From NCBI GenBank assembly GCA_020284085.1, contig JACEVL010000484.1, forward strand, positions 1,359,501 to 1,423,500: a DNA stretch of 64,000 nucleotides, written 5' to 3'. The position numbers and the translations under genes were made by a program. The notes under the pieces are model-generated. The model saw nothing but the letters and a program-made list of their open reading frames with translations, had not been told where the DNA came from and did not search any database. Positions 1 through 12,291 of this stretch are shown in pieces (the stretch's first letter is position 1; every line of letters starts with the position of its first letter). Source of the DNA: Aporrectodea caliginosa (Eukaryota; Annelida; Clitellata; Crassiclitellata; Lumbricidae).

Positions 1-299
1 TACATAAACGCTTGCATACATAAATGCTTCCAAAGGCCCGTGTACATCAAACCAGATGATTAAATGCAGTCTTCAATCTGACCATAGTGTTGTGCTTATG
101 GTTGTTGGCGATGAATTGCTGCGCTGATTGTATGCAGCGCAGCGTTGCTCTCTCTCTTCGTGCGCTGCTACCATCGGCGCCGACAGATGGCGTGTATTAT
201 CGGATGCGATGATCCTGTTGGACGCTGTGGCTTCCGCCTCCGGTCGGTCGGTCGGCCATTCGTATCTCGACACTTGTCAACAATGCCATCATTTCAACG

Positions 300-960
300 A
301 TCGATTTTCTTATTATATTCATTCCCCTCCATCCGTCCTTACCTTACTCGCTTTTCCCCTGTTGTCACCGTCTCTCCTTTTCTCCCTCGTTCTCTATCTC
401 TGCCGTCCTCTCTCTCTCTCTCCCTCGCAATGTCCATGCCGTCCTCTTTTCTTCTCTCCCTCGTTCTCTTCCTGCCATCGTCTTTCCCTCGATCTTTTCC
501 CTCCCATCCTCTCTCCCTTCGTTCTCTCCCTACCATCCTCTCTCCTCCCTTCGTTCTCTCCTGCCATCCTCTCTCCTCCCTTCGTTCTATCCCTGCCAAC
601 CTCTGCCCTTCGCTCCTTCCCTTATTGACGGATTTATTCTCGGTCATTTCTTATGGACATCCTCGCTATCTCTTTAGATCTATCTGTCTCTATCTGTCGT
701 TTTCTTAGACTCTTTCTCTGTCTCTGACTTTGTCTGTCTCTGTCTCTCTCCCCTCTCGCTTTCTATTTCTGTCTCTGTCACTCTCTCTGTATGCATGTAT
801 GTCTGTCTCTGTCTGTCTGTCTGTCTGTCTCTTTCTCTAACTCTTTCTCCAGCCTCCTGTAATTCTCTCTCTCTATCTCTGTCTGTCTCTCTTTGTCTCT
901 CTCTTCTTCTTTTTCTGTCTCTCTGTGTTTACTTTGTGTTTATCCTTGTATTTACTTCCT
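300..960. repeat. Polypyrimidine TCTC/CTGT-rich tract
   Basis: Degenerate C/T-rich low-complexity sequence with repeated CCTCTCTC and CTGTCTGT; the forward and reverse frames in it are artefacts of composition. Confidence 0.85.
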
Positions 961-1612
961 TAACTCTCTTTTCCATCTAGTCAACCAAGCGTCCTATCCG
1001 TCCGTCCTTCTACATATCTGCTAGACTATGATAGGTCGAAGCTCGCAGACACGGACAATTACAAAGACATCTATACATAAAGAAACAAAAAGTCCGATAC
1101 ATTGCTAAAAGCAGCCGCATTTCAGCAGTGCCATCTTCCATACAGGACGACGCAGGGTGGGAGAGTGAGTTGGTGGGAGGGTGGGCGGACGGGTGGGCGG
1201 GTCGGTGAGACTTGTATACCTAAAAATGGAAATATGGGTGATATATGTTGTACTCGTTGGTCGTCAACCTACATCACAATCTATCCGTCTGTACTTTATT
1301 TGTTTCTCTCTTCGTTCATCCTCTCCATTGTCATTTTCATGGCCTTCTGTTTCTCTGTCTGCCTGCCAGTCTGCGTATCGCTCTGTCTGTCTGTCTGTTG
1401 ATTGATTGCCTGTCCTCAGTGGTGTCTGTCTGTCTGTCAGACAGACAAACAGTCTGTCTGTCTGCACTGGCGTAAACTTGTCCAAAATATTGGTGGGGCA
1501 TGGGGTCTGTAGCCTACAATCAGAACGCGAAAACTGGTCGCATCATAAGCGCTTCCGGTATTACATTAATGTATTGTTATTATTATTATTTTTATTGTAG
1601 AAAAAAAATAAA

Positions 1613-1615
<3 letters not shown>

Positions 1616-1669
<54 letters not shown>

Positions 1670-1707
1670 CATAAAATCAAAGTTCTTAAAATCATGGTTC
1701 TTAGGCC

Positions 1708-1764
<57 letters not shown>

Positions 1765-1765
1765 C
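1616..1765. repeat. Composite (ATT)n with a TTCTTAAAATCA core
   Basis: Two ATT tracts flank ATAAAATCAAAGTTCTTAAA and ATCATGGTTCTTAGGCC. A reverse-orientation relative is at 3888-4062. Confidence 0.9.
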
Positions 1766-2139
1766 ATTATTAAATTTCCCGAAATGTGAATCTACGACGC
1801 TGATCGTCAACCGCTAGGAGAAGATGCAGTTATAATATCCAAGTGCTTGAAATCGAAGCGGAAATGGTGAGTTGTGAGCCGCTTTTTGAAGGAAGGAAGT
1901 GAATTTGAATTACGAAGAGAACGCAGTCGTTGGCGCGAACCGAACAGAATTGCCTCAGATTTGTCTGGGTTTATGCCACTTTATGGTCAAACCATTGAAA
2001 CAGAGCCATGCAAATTTTTCTGTGTACCAGGCTGATCGGTGTGTGACAGAGCAAGATGGAGCTGTGTATCATCCGGTTACTGTTGTAATTGGACTCCAAA
2101 GTGATTAGCTGTGCGACTGATTGGGAAGTAGAGAATCTA

Positions 2140-2465
2140 AATAATAAGGACCGAGGACAGACCCCTGTGGCATTCCAGCAGTGTAAACAGCGGGCTAAGA
2201 TCGAGCGGTGCTGCGGTTCCGATGCCAACCTGCTGATACGGTCATCTACGTAAGAAGCTAACCAGTTTAAGGCAGTCCCTGGGGACACAGAACCTTTTGG
2301 TGAGTCTTGAAAGGAGTAGCTGGTGGTTTATGGTGTCGAAGGCTGCACTGAGGTCAAGGCATAGTGAGAGGCAGGAATTTCCATTGTCAATAGACGAGAA
2401 GATGTTATCCAGCGTAGAGACGAGAACGAGAACAGTTTCAGTCTGAAATGGTTGCTTTTTGCTTA
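2140..2465 (-). pseudogene. LINE reverse-transcriptase fragment
   Basis: On the minus strand the region encodes DLSAAFDTINHQLLLSRL and, in a shifted frame, AVYTAGMPQGSVLGPYYL. These are the RT motifs AFDTxxH and GxPQGSVLGP. It is frameshifted and truncated. Confidence 0.82.
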
Positions 2466-2700
2466 CATGTAAATTTGTTTCATATTGAAGCCTTGAAGAC
2501 TTGAAAACATTGAAGATATAAATAAATCTTGGTTTTCATTATGGAATTTCTGATAGTATTTAAGTTCTTTGTCTCTGTTTCTGACGAAGTTTTTAATATT
2601 TTAAGAAATTATCCTCTGGATTTATTGGTGGGGCAATGCCCCACCATCTCAATTATTGGGGGGGCACGTGCCCCGGCTGCCCCGGCAGAGTCTACGCCTA

Positions 2701-2745
<45 letters not shown>

Positions 2746-2790
2746 TTCTTTCTTTCTTTTTTTCTTTCTTTCTTTCTTTCTTTCTTTATT
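2701..2790. repeat. (CTGT)n/(CTTT)n tract
   Basis: Pure CTGT for about 45 bp passing into CTTT. Confidence 0.95.
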
Positions 2791-2907
2791 CCATCTCTAT
2801 CTACTTGCGTTCCTCGTGGACGTCTTAACGTCTTTTGGTCTGTTTGCTTATGTTTCCATGTTTGCGCTTGCCCTTTTAGTGTCTATCTGACTGTTTGTCT
2901 GTCTGTG

Positions 2908-3064
2908 TATTGCAGGCTGTCTGTTCTGTTAGTAGTTAAGATTTATGTCTTCTGTCATTTGTGTTCTTGTGAATTGTTTCAATTGCATAATTGTACACTG
3001 TAACAGGTTGCGGTTTGTCAACCGGATTGTTTCAATAAACGAAAATATTATTATTATTATTATT
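2908..3064 (+). repeat. SINE family 4, 3' part with ATT tail
   Basis: ATTGCAGGCTGTCTGTTCTG through GGATTGTTTCAATAAACGAA and ATT repeats. The fuller copy is 19279-19540. Confidence 0.75.
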
Positions 3065-3086
3065 GTTTGTATGTCTGTCTATATAT

Positions 3087-3345
3087 GGGGGGGTCCATAG
3101 TGTAGTGGTAACTTCACTGGCGTGAAGAGCAGTAGGTAGCGGGATCGCTTCCCGTACCCTACCAAAGGTCCGCTCAGCCTGTCATTCGCGAGATGGCGCG
3201 TTGGTAAAATGAGATGTAGGACGTGGTGGGCGCCTTGCATGGCTGTCGTATACAGTTGAATTCGACTCCTGTAATAATTTGTGATCATCCGTTCATTTTG
3301 ATTTGTGTCAGTTTGAAATTAAAAACGAAGATTATTATTATTTGT
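3087..3345 (+). repeat. tRNA-derived SINE, family 3, with ATT tail
   Basis: GTCCATAGTGTAGTGGTAAC (box A) and GGGATCGCTTCC (box B) precede a body with CAGCCTGTCATTCGCGAGA and GAATTCGACTCCTGTAATAA. Copies: 5100-5296, 32648-32912, 34212-34396 and 58945-59122, all minus. Confidence 0.82.
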
Positions 3346-3887
3346 CTGTCTTCCATCTCTCTCTTCTGGTGTTTCCATTTTCCGCTTGTGATTTTAGTGT
3401 CTCTTTAACTGTTTGTCTGTCTGTTTGTCTGTCTTTGTCTGTCTTCCATCTCTCTTTTGTGCTTCCATTTTTCCGCTTGTGATTTTAGTGTCTCTCTGAC
3501 TGTTTGTCTGTCTGTTTGTCTGTCTCTGTCTGTCTTCCATCTCTCTTCTTGTGTTTCCATTTTTCCGCTTGTCATTTTGCAGTGTCAGTTCATTTATCTT
3601 TCTCTCCTTCCACCGCTTCGACGTCGGCAATGTTCCGCTGCAGCCAATCGAAGACGAGGTCATGACCCCGACTTTTCAACATTTTGGTCGAATTGACGTT
3701 TCCAATTCAGGCTGCAACGGAAAAGATAAGTCTGCTTCGGCTGCAGACCCCAAACAGCCATCAATCGCACGCCAATGCGTCAAAGTAGGTGTCTATGGAT
3801 GTGATCAGTTGCCCTCTATACGTGTCGTCCACGAGCTATATTATGCTTCATCCATCTGTCTGCTTGTGTGTTCTCACGAACTTATTA

Positions 3888-3913
3888 TTATAATAACCGT
3901 AATAATAATAACC

Positions 3914-3953
<40 letters not shown>

Positions 3954-4009
3954 GAACCGTGATTTAAGAACCGTGATTTTAAGAACCGTGATTTTAAGAA
4001 CTCTGATTT

Positions 4010-4044
<35 letters not shown>

Positions 4045-4062
4045 CAATAGTAATAATAATAA
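3888..4062. repeat. Composite (AAT)n with AAGAACCGTGATTTT core
   Basis: AAT tracts flank a four-copy, 15-16-bp tandem of AAGAACCGTGATTTT, the reverse of the 1616-1765 arrangement. Confidence 0.9.
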
Positions 4063-5099
4063 ATATTATATTGGAGCTTGGTGTTGATTCCCCTGGAGGC
4101 TGGCAAGTCTGCCGCACATGCCACCAGAAACTTCATGGCAGAGCCATCCCGATAGGCCTACTACTACTATAGTAATACTAGTACTTACCATTTTTAACCA
4201 ACCATTTGGTGGCGATGGGTACGAATAAATGATCGTATTTTCGTCGGTCATTTGTCAAGTTCATTGCTCCCCTTATTGAAGGTCCAAGTGATGTCATGTC
4301 CTCATTTATATTGTCTGTGATACTAATATTAGATTGAACTGCAATATACAACTGTTTCGTAGTTCTCTCCGTTCGCCTAATCTCCTCCATACCCTTCGTC
4401 AGTGGCTTCTAAACCCCCCTCCCCCTCTAAACAACCGGGCTCAATCCCTCCACTTCCCTTCCCGGGCGGGCCTCCACTCTTTCCCATCCCAGGACAGTGA
4501 GTGAAGACTGTTAACTTGTAGAAAGTTTGATAAAAATTGAAAAGAAACACCCCTTTTTTGTCTGGGCTCAACTTGCGCCCGCCCTGAATTGATTCCCCTG
4601 ATAGAAGCCCCTGCCCTTCGCTGTTTTTTGTTAGTACATGGGAAATTCAATATTACGCTGGTTTGACCCGGTAATGCATATTACGGGTCTAGTCAACATC
4701 CTTAATCTGCAGGTCCCTGCTGACTCCAACTAGATGCAAGCCACTCTACCTAATAGGTATAGGCTATGAGAGTCTTGGCATATGTCGTATGTATGTCCTT
4801 CTCGACGGCATTGGTTGCCTTTCTGGCTTTCGCCGCGTCTTTGCAATCTTTCGGCCTATCCATCTGTGATGGGCCTCGAAATTGCGATCGTGTAATGGCC
4901 CGTGAACAATGGCAAACAGACCGGGTGCTCCTTAGCTGGAAAGAAACTTCTTCCACAAGCAGTGTGCCTGGAAGCAATCCTCATTTAAACAAGCCTAGCA
5001 GCTTTAGGTACAGGCTTCACTATATAATAAAAATATAATAGTATTCGTTAACTATTCAAACTGACAAGTACTCTGCAAGAGTACATGATATAGTAGTAA

Positions 5100-5296
5100 C
5101 AGATGATAACAAGTTTTACAGGAGTCGAATATAACTGTTAGGCAGTTTGCAAGGCGCGTGTCTGTCCTACTGCTCATTTTACAGTTTCCCCAGGGAGTGT
5201 AAGGATGAGTCAACCTTATGGGGCTATCGGGTATCGAACCCGTGTCTTTCTGATCTTCATGCCAGCATGTTACCAGTCAACCACCTCCCCGCCCTA
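5100..5296 (-). repeat. SINE family 3
   Basis: Plus reads TTTACAGGAGTCGAATATAA and ends at GGTATCGAACCC (reverse box B) and CCACCTCCCCGCC. Confidence 0.75.
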
Positions 5297-5561
5297 TTAT
5301 AACAACTGATAACCACCGAGACATGTCAAAGATCCACTCCCCCACTGCATGCAGGTACATGCGCTCCCATAAGCGCTTTCCTTTCAGGCCTGATGATAAG
5401 TTAGTCCTCAGGCCTTACAAAAGGCCTGAGCTTTAGGACTAACTTATGTGACCGCGTGCAGCAGCCCATTCTATCTATTCTAAAATGCCTACATTATAAA
5501 ACCACAGCGTTCCCAGAGTAACATACATTTTCATTTTCCATGTATATTATTGTCGATGACA

Positions 5562-5744
5562 CAGTGGCGTAACGAAGGAGCAACCGCCCCCGGGCGCAGC
5601 ACAAGGGAGCGCCAAATTGGTTTTCAGTAGTAGGCCCTAGACAATACTGTGACAAAAAAGATTAAAAGTCAACAAGAAAATTAAAAAAGGTGCGCAGTCA
5701 TCAACTCTTGCCTCTGGGCGCTGAAACCCTTCGTTACGCCACTC
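5562..5744. mobile_element. hAT-like MITE, 183 bp
   Basis: Inverted ends CAGTGGCGTAACGAAGG and CCTTCGTTACGCCACT, with a perfect 8-bp target duplication CGATGACA at 5554-5561 and 5745-5752. Same family as 12026-13605. Confidence 0.88.
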
Positions 5745-6235
5745 CGATGACAATAATATTGTTTGCAGAATGAACGATTGTGTTTTTGACGTATGGCTGA
5801 CAGTAAAAAAAATATGCTTACGTCACATGACGGTAGGCCTACTTTTATCGCCTAAAATAATCAAAAATATTGAGCAATCGCCTGCAATAATCTAGAAAAT
5901 TTGAGCAATAGCGTTTTGCACTATTATACCAAAGACTAAAGGTGAAACTTTGCCCACGATTAACCTGGGATTATTATTACTGAATAATAGTCCCAGGATT
6001 AGGCTAACCCACAATACTTTGCACGTTAAAACGTTGACTTAAACAAGCAGCTGAAAGAGATCGTTTTTTAGTTATTTCAGGAAGACTACGCATGCGCCGC
6101 GACCTAGATCCATTTGATTGGTTAGAGACTCGGTCACCAGATGGCAGTAATTAGCAATGCAAACGACATATCTGGCTGTCTCCCTGCCTGACTCTCCGGA
6201 TCTTGCCCATCTGTCTACCGATTTTCTTTTATTAA

Positions 6236-6335
6236 GCGCCTGTGTAGAAGCTGATTCCCGCGAGGCCGCGACTTCGCTTTTGTGGGCGCTGTAGAAATCT
6301 CGAGTTTACGATTACGATTACGATATCGTGTTGCT
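6236..6335 (+). repeat. LINE 3' end with GATTAC tail
   Basis: GAAGCTGATTCCCGCGAGG, GCTTTTGTGGGCGCTGTAGA, then repeated GATTAC. Shares its end with 22835-22885 (-) and 23215-23290 (+). Confidence 0.6.
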
Positions 6336-6575
6336 TAACAATTGGTCACTGCACCAGATCTGTCTCTATGTGATTGTAATTAATTATGCAATCCAATGTG
6401 TGTCCTCAAAGTATGTACTTTTAAGGACATAGATGTCTTATAACAGTGTATGCAACTTAATAATGCAAGTCATGTCCTCAGACCACTGCAAAGACTACAA
6501 ATCGACTCCTCTGCCCATCAGTTCATTTGTGCGTCCATTAATCCATCCATCTGTCCATCCATCTGTCCATCCATC

Positions 6576-6740
6576 CAGGGATCGGTTGGGACCGGAACGT
6601 ACCGGAACGGCGTTCCGGGTTTTTTTGCCAGGAACATTTCGTTTCAATATTTTCATCCCATATTTAGTTAAAGATTTATGGCTTAACATGGCGCTTGAAT
6701 CCAACGTTCCGGTTCCTTTTTGCGTAAGACGGGATCACTG
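6576..6740. mobile_element. Possible hAT-like MITE within a CATC tract
   Basis: Ends CAGGGATC and GATCACTG (inverse CAGTGATC) bound 165 bp that interrupt a CATC/CCGT microsatellite. The internal inverted motif GGAACG recurs. The apparent 8-bp duplication CATCCATC cannot be separated from the microsatellite. Confidence 0.5.
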
Positions 6741-6899
6741 CATCCATCCGTCCGTCCGTCCATCCATCTAACCATCTGTTCATCAATCAATCCAACCTCC
6801 GCGCTATCCTTCATCGATTCGTCCATCCACTGGTCATCCATCCATATACAACATTCGTAGCTCACAGCTCTCAGACATCGGTGTAAAGAATTCCCACCG

Positions 6900-7260
6900 C
6901 ACACAAACACACACGCACACGCACACACACACACACACAAGCACACACACACACACGCCCGCCCGCACACACAAACACACAACACGCACACACACATACA
7001 TACATACCTACATATATATTTATATCAAAGTCTATACACTTTGTATTTATATACAATATATATATATATATACAATATAATATAATATAATATATAATAT
7101 TCTGCATATAATATATTATATTTTTAGTAGGATATTCTGCAATATACTTACATTCAGCATTATATATTGCGGAATGGATACACAAACACTCATGTATAAT
7201 ACTATATACATACATACATATACTAGCATAATTTTATAAGTATATATATACATATACATA
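6900..7260. repeat. (CA)n, then (TA)n/ATATA-rich low complexity
   Basis: CA dinucleotides at 6900-6995, CATA, then AT-rich sequence with TATAATATAATAT to about 7120, and TATACATA to 7265. Confidence 0.9.
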
Positions 7261-7269
7261 TATATGCCT

Positions 7270-8920
7270 AATATATCAGATGGCTATAGCGTGAGCTTCT
7301 TTGAAGAAGTCTAATGGTCGTTGGCGGCGGCGTTCGGCTCCTGCTTGAATCGCTGCGTGATCCGATAAAAAGCGAAGTGGTCGTTTCGTTCAACAGACGA
7401 ACGAACGAGATGCAGCTGCGGAGACAGAGAATTAACGGAAAGAGATGCAAAGGATGCGGAGACAGGCAATCTCACGGTTGCTCCTCACGACAAGAATAGC
7501 CACCGAAGAAGACATGCGCGCACAACAACCCCCTTCGAATGGTAATCTTTTAAATCATAAACAGTTGTTACAATAATACATTAACAATAATAAATTAATT
7601 ATGGTAATAAATTTTTTAATAATTATGCACGAAAGGTCATGAGCTGCGTTGTTTTGGAGCAGGTTGCTTCTATGCAAGACATATTTTGTGCGACTTTTCG
7701 ACAGTTTGCCGCAGGACATTTTGTCGTAGGAATTACCGACAGAAAATGAGAAAGGAAGTATTGTCCTATGGGAAATTTATTCGTAGACGTCTTATAGGCA
7801 TTTTCTTGTCGAGAGCCGTGGTTCAGTGTGACTGGCAATTGTAATCCAACATCCCGAAGGCCGTGTCGGTTATTTTTGTCGCAAGTGTTTTTCACCTAGG
7901 ACAGCTTGGTGCAGTCCTTCTAAACTGACGAATAATGTACTCGCTTTGAATATGTCAACAATAATAAACTTATATTGATTTGTACAAACATACAAAAACA
8001 AGAATTGTTATTTGTATTTATAGATTGTGAAAAAAAATTGTATTTAGAAGATAGGGAGATTTCAGACTTTGTTTCGAAACAGAGGATACATAATTCTAGT
8101 TAAAGTACACTTTGTTTGAAGGGAGACTTAAATTTACATCGTGACATCATGCAGCACTCTATATAACAGTAATGTATGGCTCAGGGCTTTTGAAGCATAT
8201 TCTCAGTTTCCATTTAAACATGTAAGTGTGAACTGTGTTCACTTAGATTCTTAGAATATATGAGTTCAGACTATAGTGCATTCATTTACAATTGTTTGTC
8301 TATCTACACATCCTGCTAAATGCATAGGCCATTTACATCTGAATACTTCATTCCTCATACTCTGTCGGTAAGTCTTTCTGTCAACGAATGACTTATCTCC
8401 CCAACGCAAAGCCGGTTGACGGAAAGTCGGAAACAGTAAGATTTGGAGCATTACAAATTTAAGTAGGCCCATTTTAATAAATTCGGTCACTTGTTGACCG
8501 CATACTATTATACTAACTTCAGTTAGCTTCTTGTGGATGTATAGGAGAAAGCAAAACGTTCTGCGCCTAATTGTCTTGTGCAAAACGTCCTACTTCGCAG
8601 TATTAAATGTTAAGATTTTCGACAGCGGAAAATTAAATCCAAAATTTATTCATGTTAACTGCAAGAACAAGTGTCATCGAAATGAGGCAATATGTCGTCA
8701 ATATGCCGCCGAGATAACCAGAGAATTTATATAGCGGCTGTTCAAGATGCTTGTTTTCATTATTGACATATTGCCGTCTTCTTGTCGCAACTTCAATAAT
8801 ATCGTCTGCAGCGATTGACCGCGTCTTGCGAAAACATACACAAACTCCGGCACAGAAATTCGTTCAATATATAAGTTACCGTACTCGATGACCCTGGTTG
8901 GTTTTAAGAGTCTTCCACTT
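7270..8920. other. Non-coding stretch, nothing recognised
   Basis: AT-rich unique-looking sequence. Short frames lack codon bias and family motifs. I see no exon, repeat or RNA gene that I can support. Confidence 0.5.
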
Positions 8921-9215
8921 GCAATAAATTCTTAACGGAATTTCATAAATTCTTAATGAACTCGATAAATTCTTGAACGGTCTAGGCCTATAGGTTAGGC
9001 TATGTCGTCAACGGTCTTTGATGTCATAATTTTATACGACGACGTTAAACTTTGGAATAAATAAATAAATAATAATAATAGTAATAATAATAATAATAAT
9101 AGTAATAATAATAATAATAATAAAAGTAATAATAATAGTAATAATAATAATAATAATAAAAGTAATAATAATAATAATAATAGTAATAATTATAATAATA
9201 ACAACAACAACAATG
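8921..9215. repeat. Short ~22-bp tandem and (AAT)n
   Basis: Three degenerate units of AATAAATTCTTAACGGAATT at 8921-8985, an unrelated stretch, then AAT repeats with TAG interruptions from 9060. Confidence 0.8.
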
Positions 9216-9426
9216 ATATTCTTTATTAATTCAAACAGACAAACAAATAAATTCGTTCGCTACGAAATCTATGAACTCATATGGAATAGCATCACAGCTC
9301 CACAGCCTTCCAAAAGCTTAGTTTATAAACATATATAATTATGCATTTGCCTAATTCCTGGCAGACACGCATTCCTACGCCTTCGTTTCTTTTATTATTT
9401 ATGATAACTAATTTACTAAATAGTGT

Positions 9427-9735
9427 TGGGGTGCACGGTAGTCTAGTGGTTAGGGTTCTGGACTGTCAACGGAGAGGTCGGCGGTTCAAATCTCCGCGAG
9501 AGCAGAAATTTAGTTCGAGATTTCTGCTCCATCTGCGCCCCTAGCCAACTCAGCTAAGATGAGTACACTGATCGTACACTGTCGGTGGGAAGATGAGACG
9601 GCGAGGGAAAGGACTGGCCACCTGCCCTCATCTGTCAAGGCTAAGAAAATGAAGTTGCTAACACTTTATACCTTTGGTTGCCTCAGGAATAGCTTAAGCC
9701 TTAAGGGACTGCTCTTCTTCTCTTGTTTGTCAGCC
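9427..9735 (+). repeat. tRNA-derived SINE, family 1
   Basis: The head GTAGTCTAGTGGTTAGGG (box A) and GGTTCAAATCTC (box B) is followed by a body containing CCTAGCCAACTCAGCTAAGA and a TTCTTCTTCTC end. Other copies: 10243-10432 (+), 33890-34016 (-), 38617-38903 (-), 59652-59905 (-), 62930-63105 (+). Confidence 0.85.
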
Positions 9736-9817
9736 ATATTAAAAACTAAAGTAAATTTATATTACATATTACTTAAAATAATTATATTACTTAATTTTTT
9801 CCGATTTCTTCACCTGT

Positions 9818-10242
9818 ACCCCCCTCCCAAAGTCCGACTCACACCGCAACGTGGTGAGGGGGTGGCAACAGTAAGTAGGGGAGTGCCTGCTGAGGCTATG
9901 CCATCAGTTGTGAAGGTCTTGGCTGAAGTACCACCTAGGGCGCTACGCGAGGTGGACAGGCTCAGCAGGAACCCTGAAAAGCTGGCAAACGTGGGCGGCA
10001 TCGCCGCCTCTGATACCACAAGATAGTGGATATCAGAGCCAGTCCTAAGCCTGGAACTCTCTTTAAGGGAGAAGTGCGAAGGTCGAACGGATGGGTGCAG
10101 ATACTCCGTTCGTAAAGAAAAAATACGTATGAAATCCAATGCAAGCATTGGACTCCAAACGGGCCTCGGCCCATGGATCTGATGCAAGCGTTGGACACCT
10201 ACGGGCCTTCGGCCCATGGATCCTGATGATGATGATGATGAC
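9818..10242 (+). repeat. Retroelement 3' region with TGATGA tail
   Basis: Contains twice-repeated GGGCCT(C/T)GGCCCATGGATC and ends in a TGATGATGA tract, typical of a non-LTR 3' end. It lies between two SINE family 1 copies. The family was not identified. Confidence 0.5.
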
Positions 10243-10432
10243 CCCTAGCCAACTCAGCTATAACGAGTAAACTTACCGTACACCGTTGATGAGAAGATGG
10301 GATGGCAAGGGAGAGGACTGCCATCCGCCTTCGTATGCCGAGGCTAAGAAAATGAAGTCACTAACACTTCATACCCATGACTGCCTCTCAGGTTAACTTA
10401 ACTTAAGGAAATGCTCGTCTTCTTCTTTTCAT
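10243..10432 (+). repeat. SINE family 1, 5'-truncated
   Basis: Begins CCTAGCCAACTCAGCTATAA and follows the family 1 body to CTTCTTCTTTTC, lacking the tRNA head. Confidence 0.75.
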
Positions 10433-10439
10433 GTTTCTA

Positions 10440-11140
10440 CACCGCATACGACTGTTGCACGATTTGATCTACGAAACCAATAATTAGGTCCATGACTAAC
10501 GGGACTAGTCCCTTGGGTGTGCCTATTGCTCACGTGTCTATTGCTCTTTTAATGTAATCACTCAAAACTACCATATATTTCGTTAGCATCTCATTCACTT
10601 ACTGATGTTACATTTTCTGTGCAGTGAATGTCTATATGTTGGTAACAATGAATGTCTATATCTCTATATGTTGGGAACAATAAAATGTCTTATGTTTTAA
10701 TATTATTCTTTTATTTTAAGGTCCTTTTCTTGCCGACAGTCAAAGTAACTGAAAGAGTTGTGGTGTGCTAGAAGATAGAAGAATTTACCAACGCCTCCTC
10801 CGTTAACAACCTACATAACAACGCAATCGACTGCACCATTTGTAGGCCTATATCTGCTTACGGTAAAGTATACGAGATCATTCTTCTTCAGTTCTTCTAC
10901 ATGTAAATTTCAATAACGTCCTTATGATTCTCATTCGCAACTTGTCCACGTAAGGGAAGAGAATATGCGTGACGAATTCTCTTGGGTCCACAGTACGCAT
11001 TGAATCAGGATTAAGGACGACTCCTCCGTTAGTGGAACATAATAGTCTATGGTTCCTTTGGAGTTTCCCTTTGACACTCGTAAATAATCTTTTGCTTTAA
11101 ATCGACGGATCATTGGATCGATCGCTCGACGGGAAAAATA
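10440..11140. other. Non-coding stretch, nothing recognised
   Basis: One internal near-duplication of AATGTCTATAT at 10628-10680; otherwise unremarkable. Confidence 0.5.
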
Positions 11141-11631
11141 GATGGATGGATGTATAAATGGATGATTGGATGGATGGATGGATGGATGGATGTATGTTTG
11201 TATCTATGGATAGATGGATAGATGGATGGATGTATGTTTGTATCTATGGATAGATGGATAGATGGATTGTATAGATGGATGATTGGATGGATGGATGGAT
11301 GGATGGATGGATGGATGGATGGATGGATGGATGGATGGATGGATGGATGGATGGATGGATGGATGGATGGATGGATGGATGGATGGATGGATGGATGGAT
11401 GGATGGATGGATGGATGGATGGATGGATGGATGGATGGATGGATGGATGGATGTTTGTATCTATGGATAGATGGATAGATGGATGATTGGATGGATGGAT
11501 GGATGGATGGATGGATGGATGGATGGATGGATGGATGGATGGATGGATGGATAGATGGATGGATGGATGGATGGATGGATGGATGGATGGATGGATGGAT
11601 GGATGGATGGATGGATGGATGGATGGATGGA
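11141..11631. repeat. (GGAT)n microsatellite with embedded imperfect blocks
   Basis: About 490 bp, with interruptions GTTTGTATCTATGGATAGAT recurring at 11165, 11234 and 11453, suggesting larger-scale duplication within the tract. It explains several long apparent reading frames. Confidence 0.97.
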
Positions 11632-11789
11632 AGCTTTAGACATGGTCTGTGCTGCAGTTTCTGTTAGCGAAAGCAAAATTTGTCAAGCGACATTTATACC
11701 AAAATACCAAAATGTCGATGAAAGCAACTTTTACTGATTATCTAGTTTAGCAAACAAACAAACCCATCTGGATTATTACGACAGCCACG

Positions 11790-11890
11790 TACATACATAC
11801 ATACATACATACATACCTAGTACGTACATACATACATACATACATACATACATACATACATACATACATAGGCCTACATACATACATACA

Positions 11891-11923
<33 letters not shown>

Positions 11924-11925
11924 TA
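11790..11925. repeat. (CATA)n microsatellite
   Basis: Two CATA tracts broken by CCTAGTACGTA and GGCCTA. Confidence 0.95.
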
Positions 11926-12136
11926 ATGCATAAATGCGTTGTAATTTCATCGTAAATATATTCGAAACTTCTAATACGCCACTGTAAGTTCAGCTTTATA
12001 ACGGGCGCTACGTCAAGTCTGTATCCAGTGGCGTAGCGAAGGGTTTCAGCACCCAGAGGCAAGAGTTGATGACTGCGCCCCTGTTTAATTATCTCGTTGA
12101 CTTTTAATCGTTCTTCATCATCATCATATTCGTTCA

Positions 12137-12290
12137 TATACATACATACATACATACATACATACATACATACATACATACATACATACATACATACATA
12201 CATACATACATACATACATACATACATACATACATACATGCTCACATACATACACAGTACATGCATGCATACATACATACATACATATAT
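12137..12290. repeat. (CATA)n microsatellite inside the hAT-like element
   Basis: About 100 bp pure, then degenerate to the TA used by the Tc1/mariner-type insertion. Confidence 0.95.
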
Positions 12291-12291
12291 A

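Noticed and set aside
128..708. 166- and 187-codon forward frames
   Set aside because: Low-complexity pyrimidine tract with no domain or codon bias.
11222..11667. MDGWMDGW and HPSIHPSI type reading frames
   Set aside because: Pure GGAT microsatellite; any frame is open on both strands.
11141..12290. CRISPR-like regular repeats
   Set aside because: Eukaryotic tetranucleotide microsatellites with no spacers.
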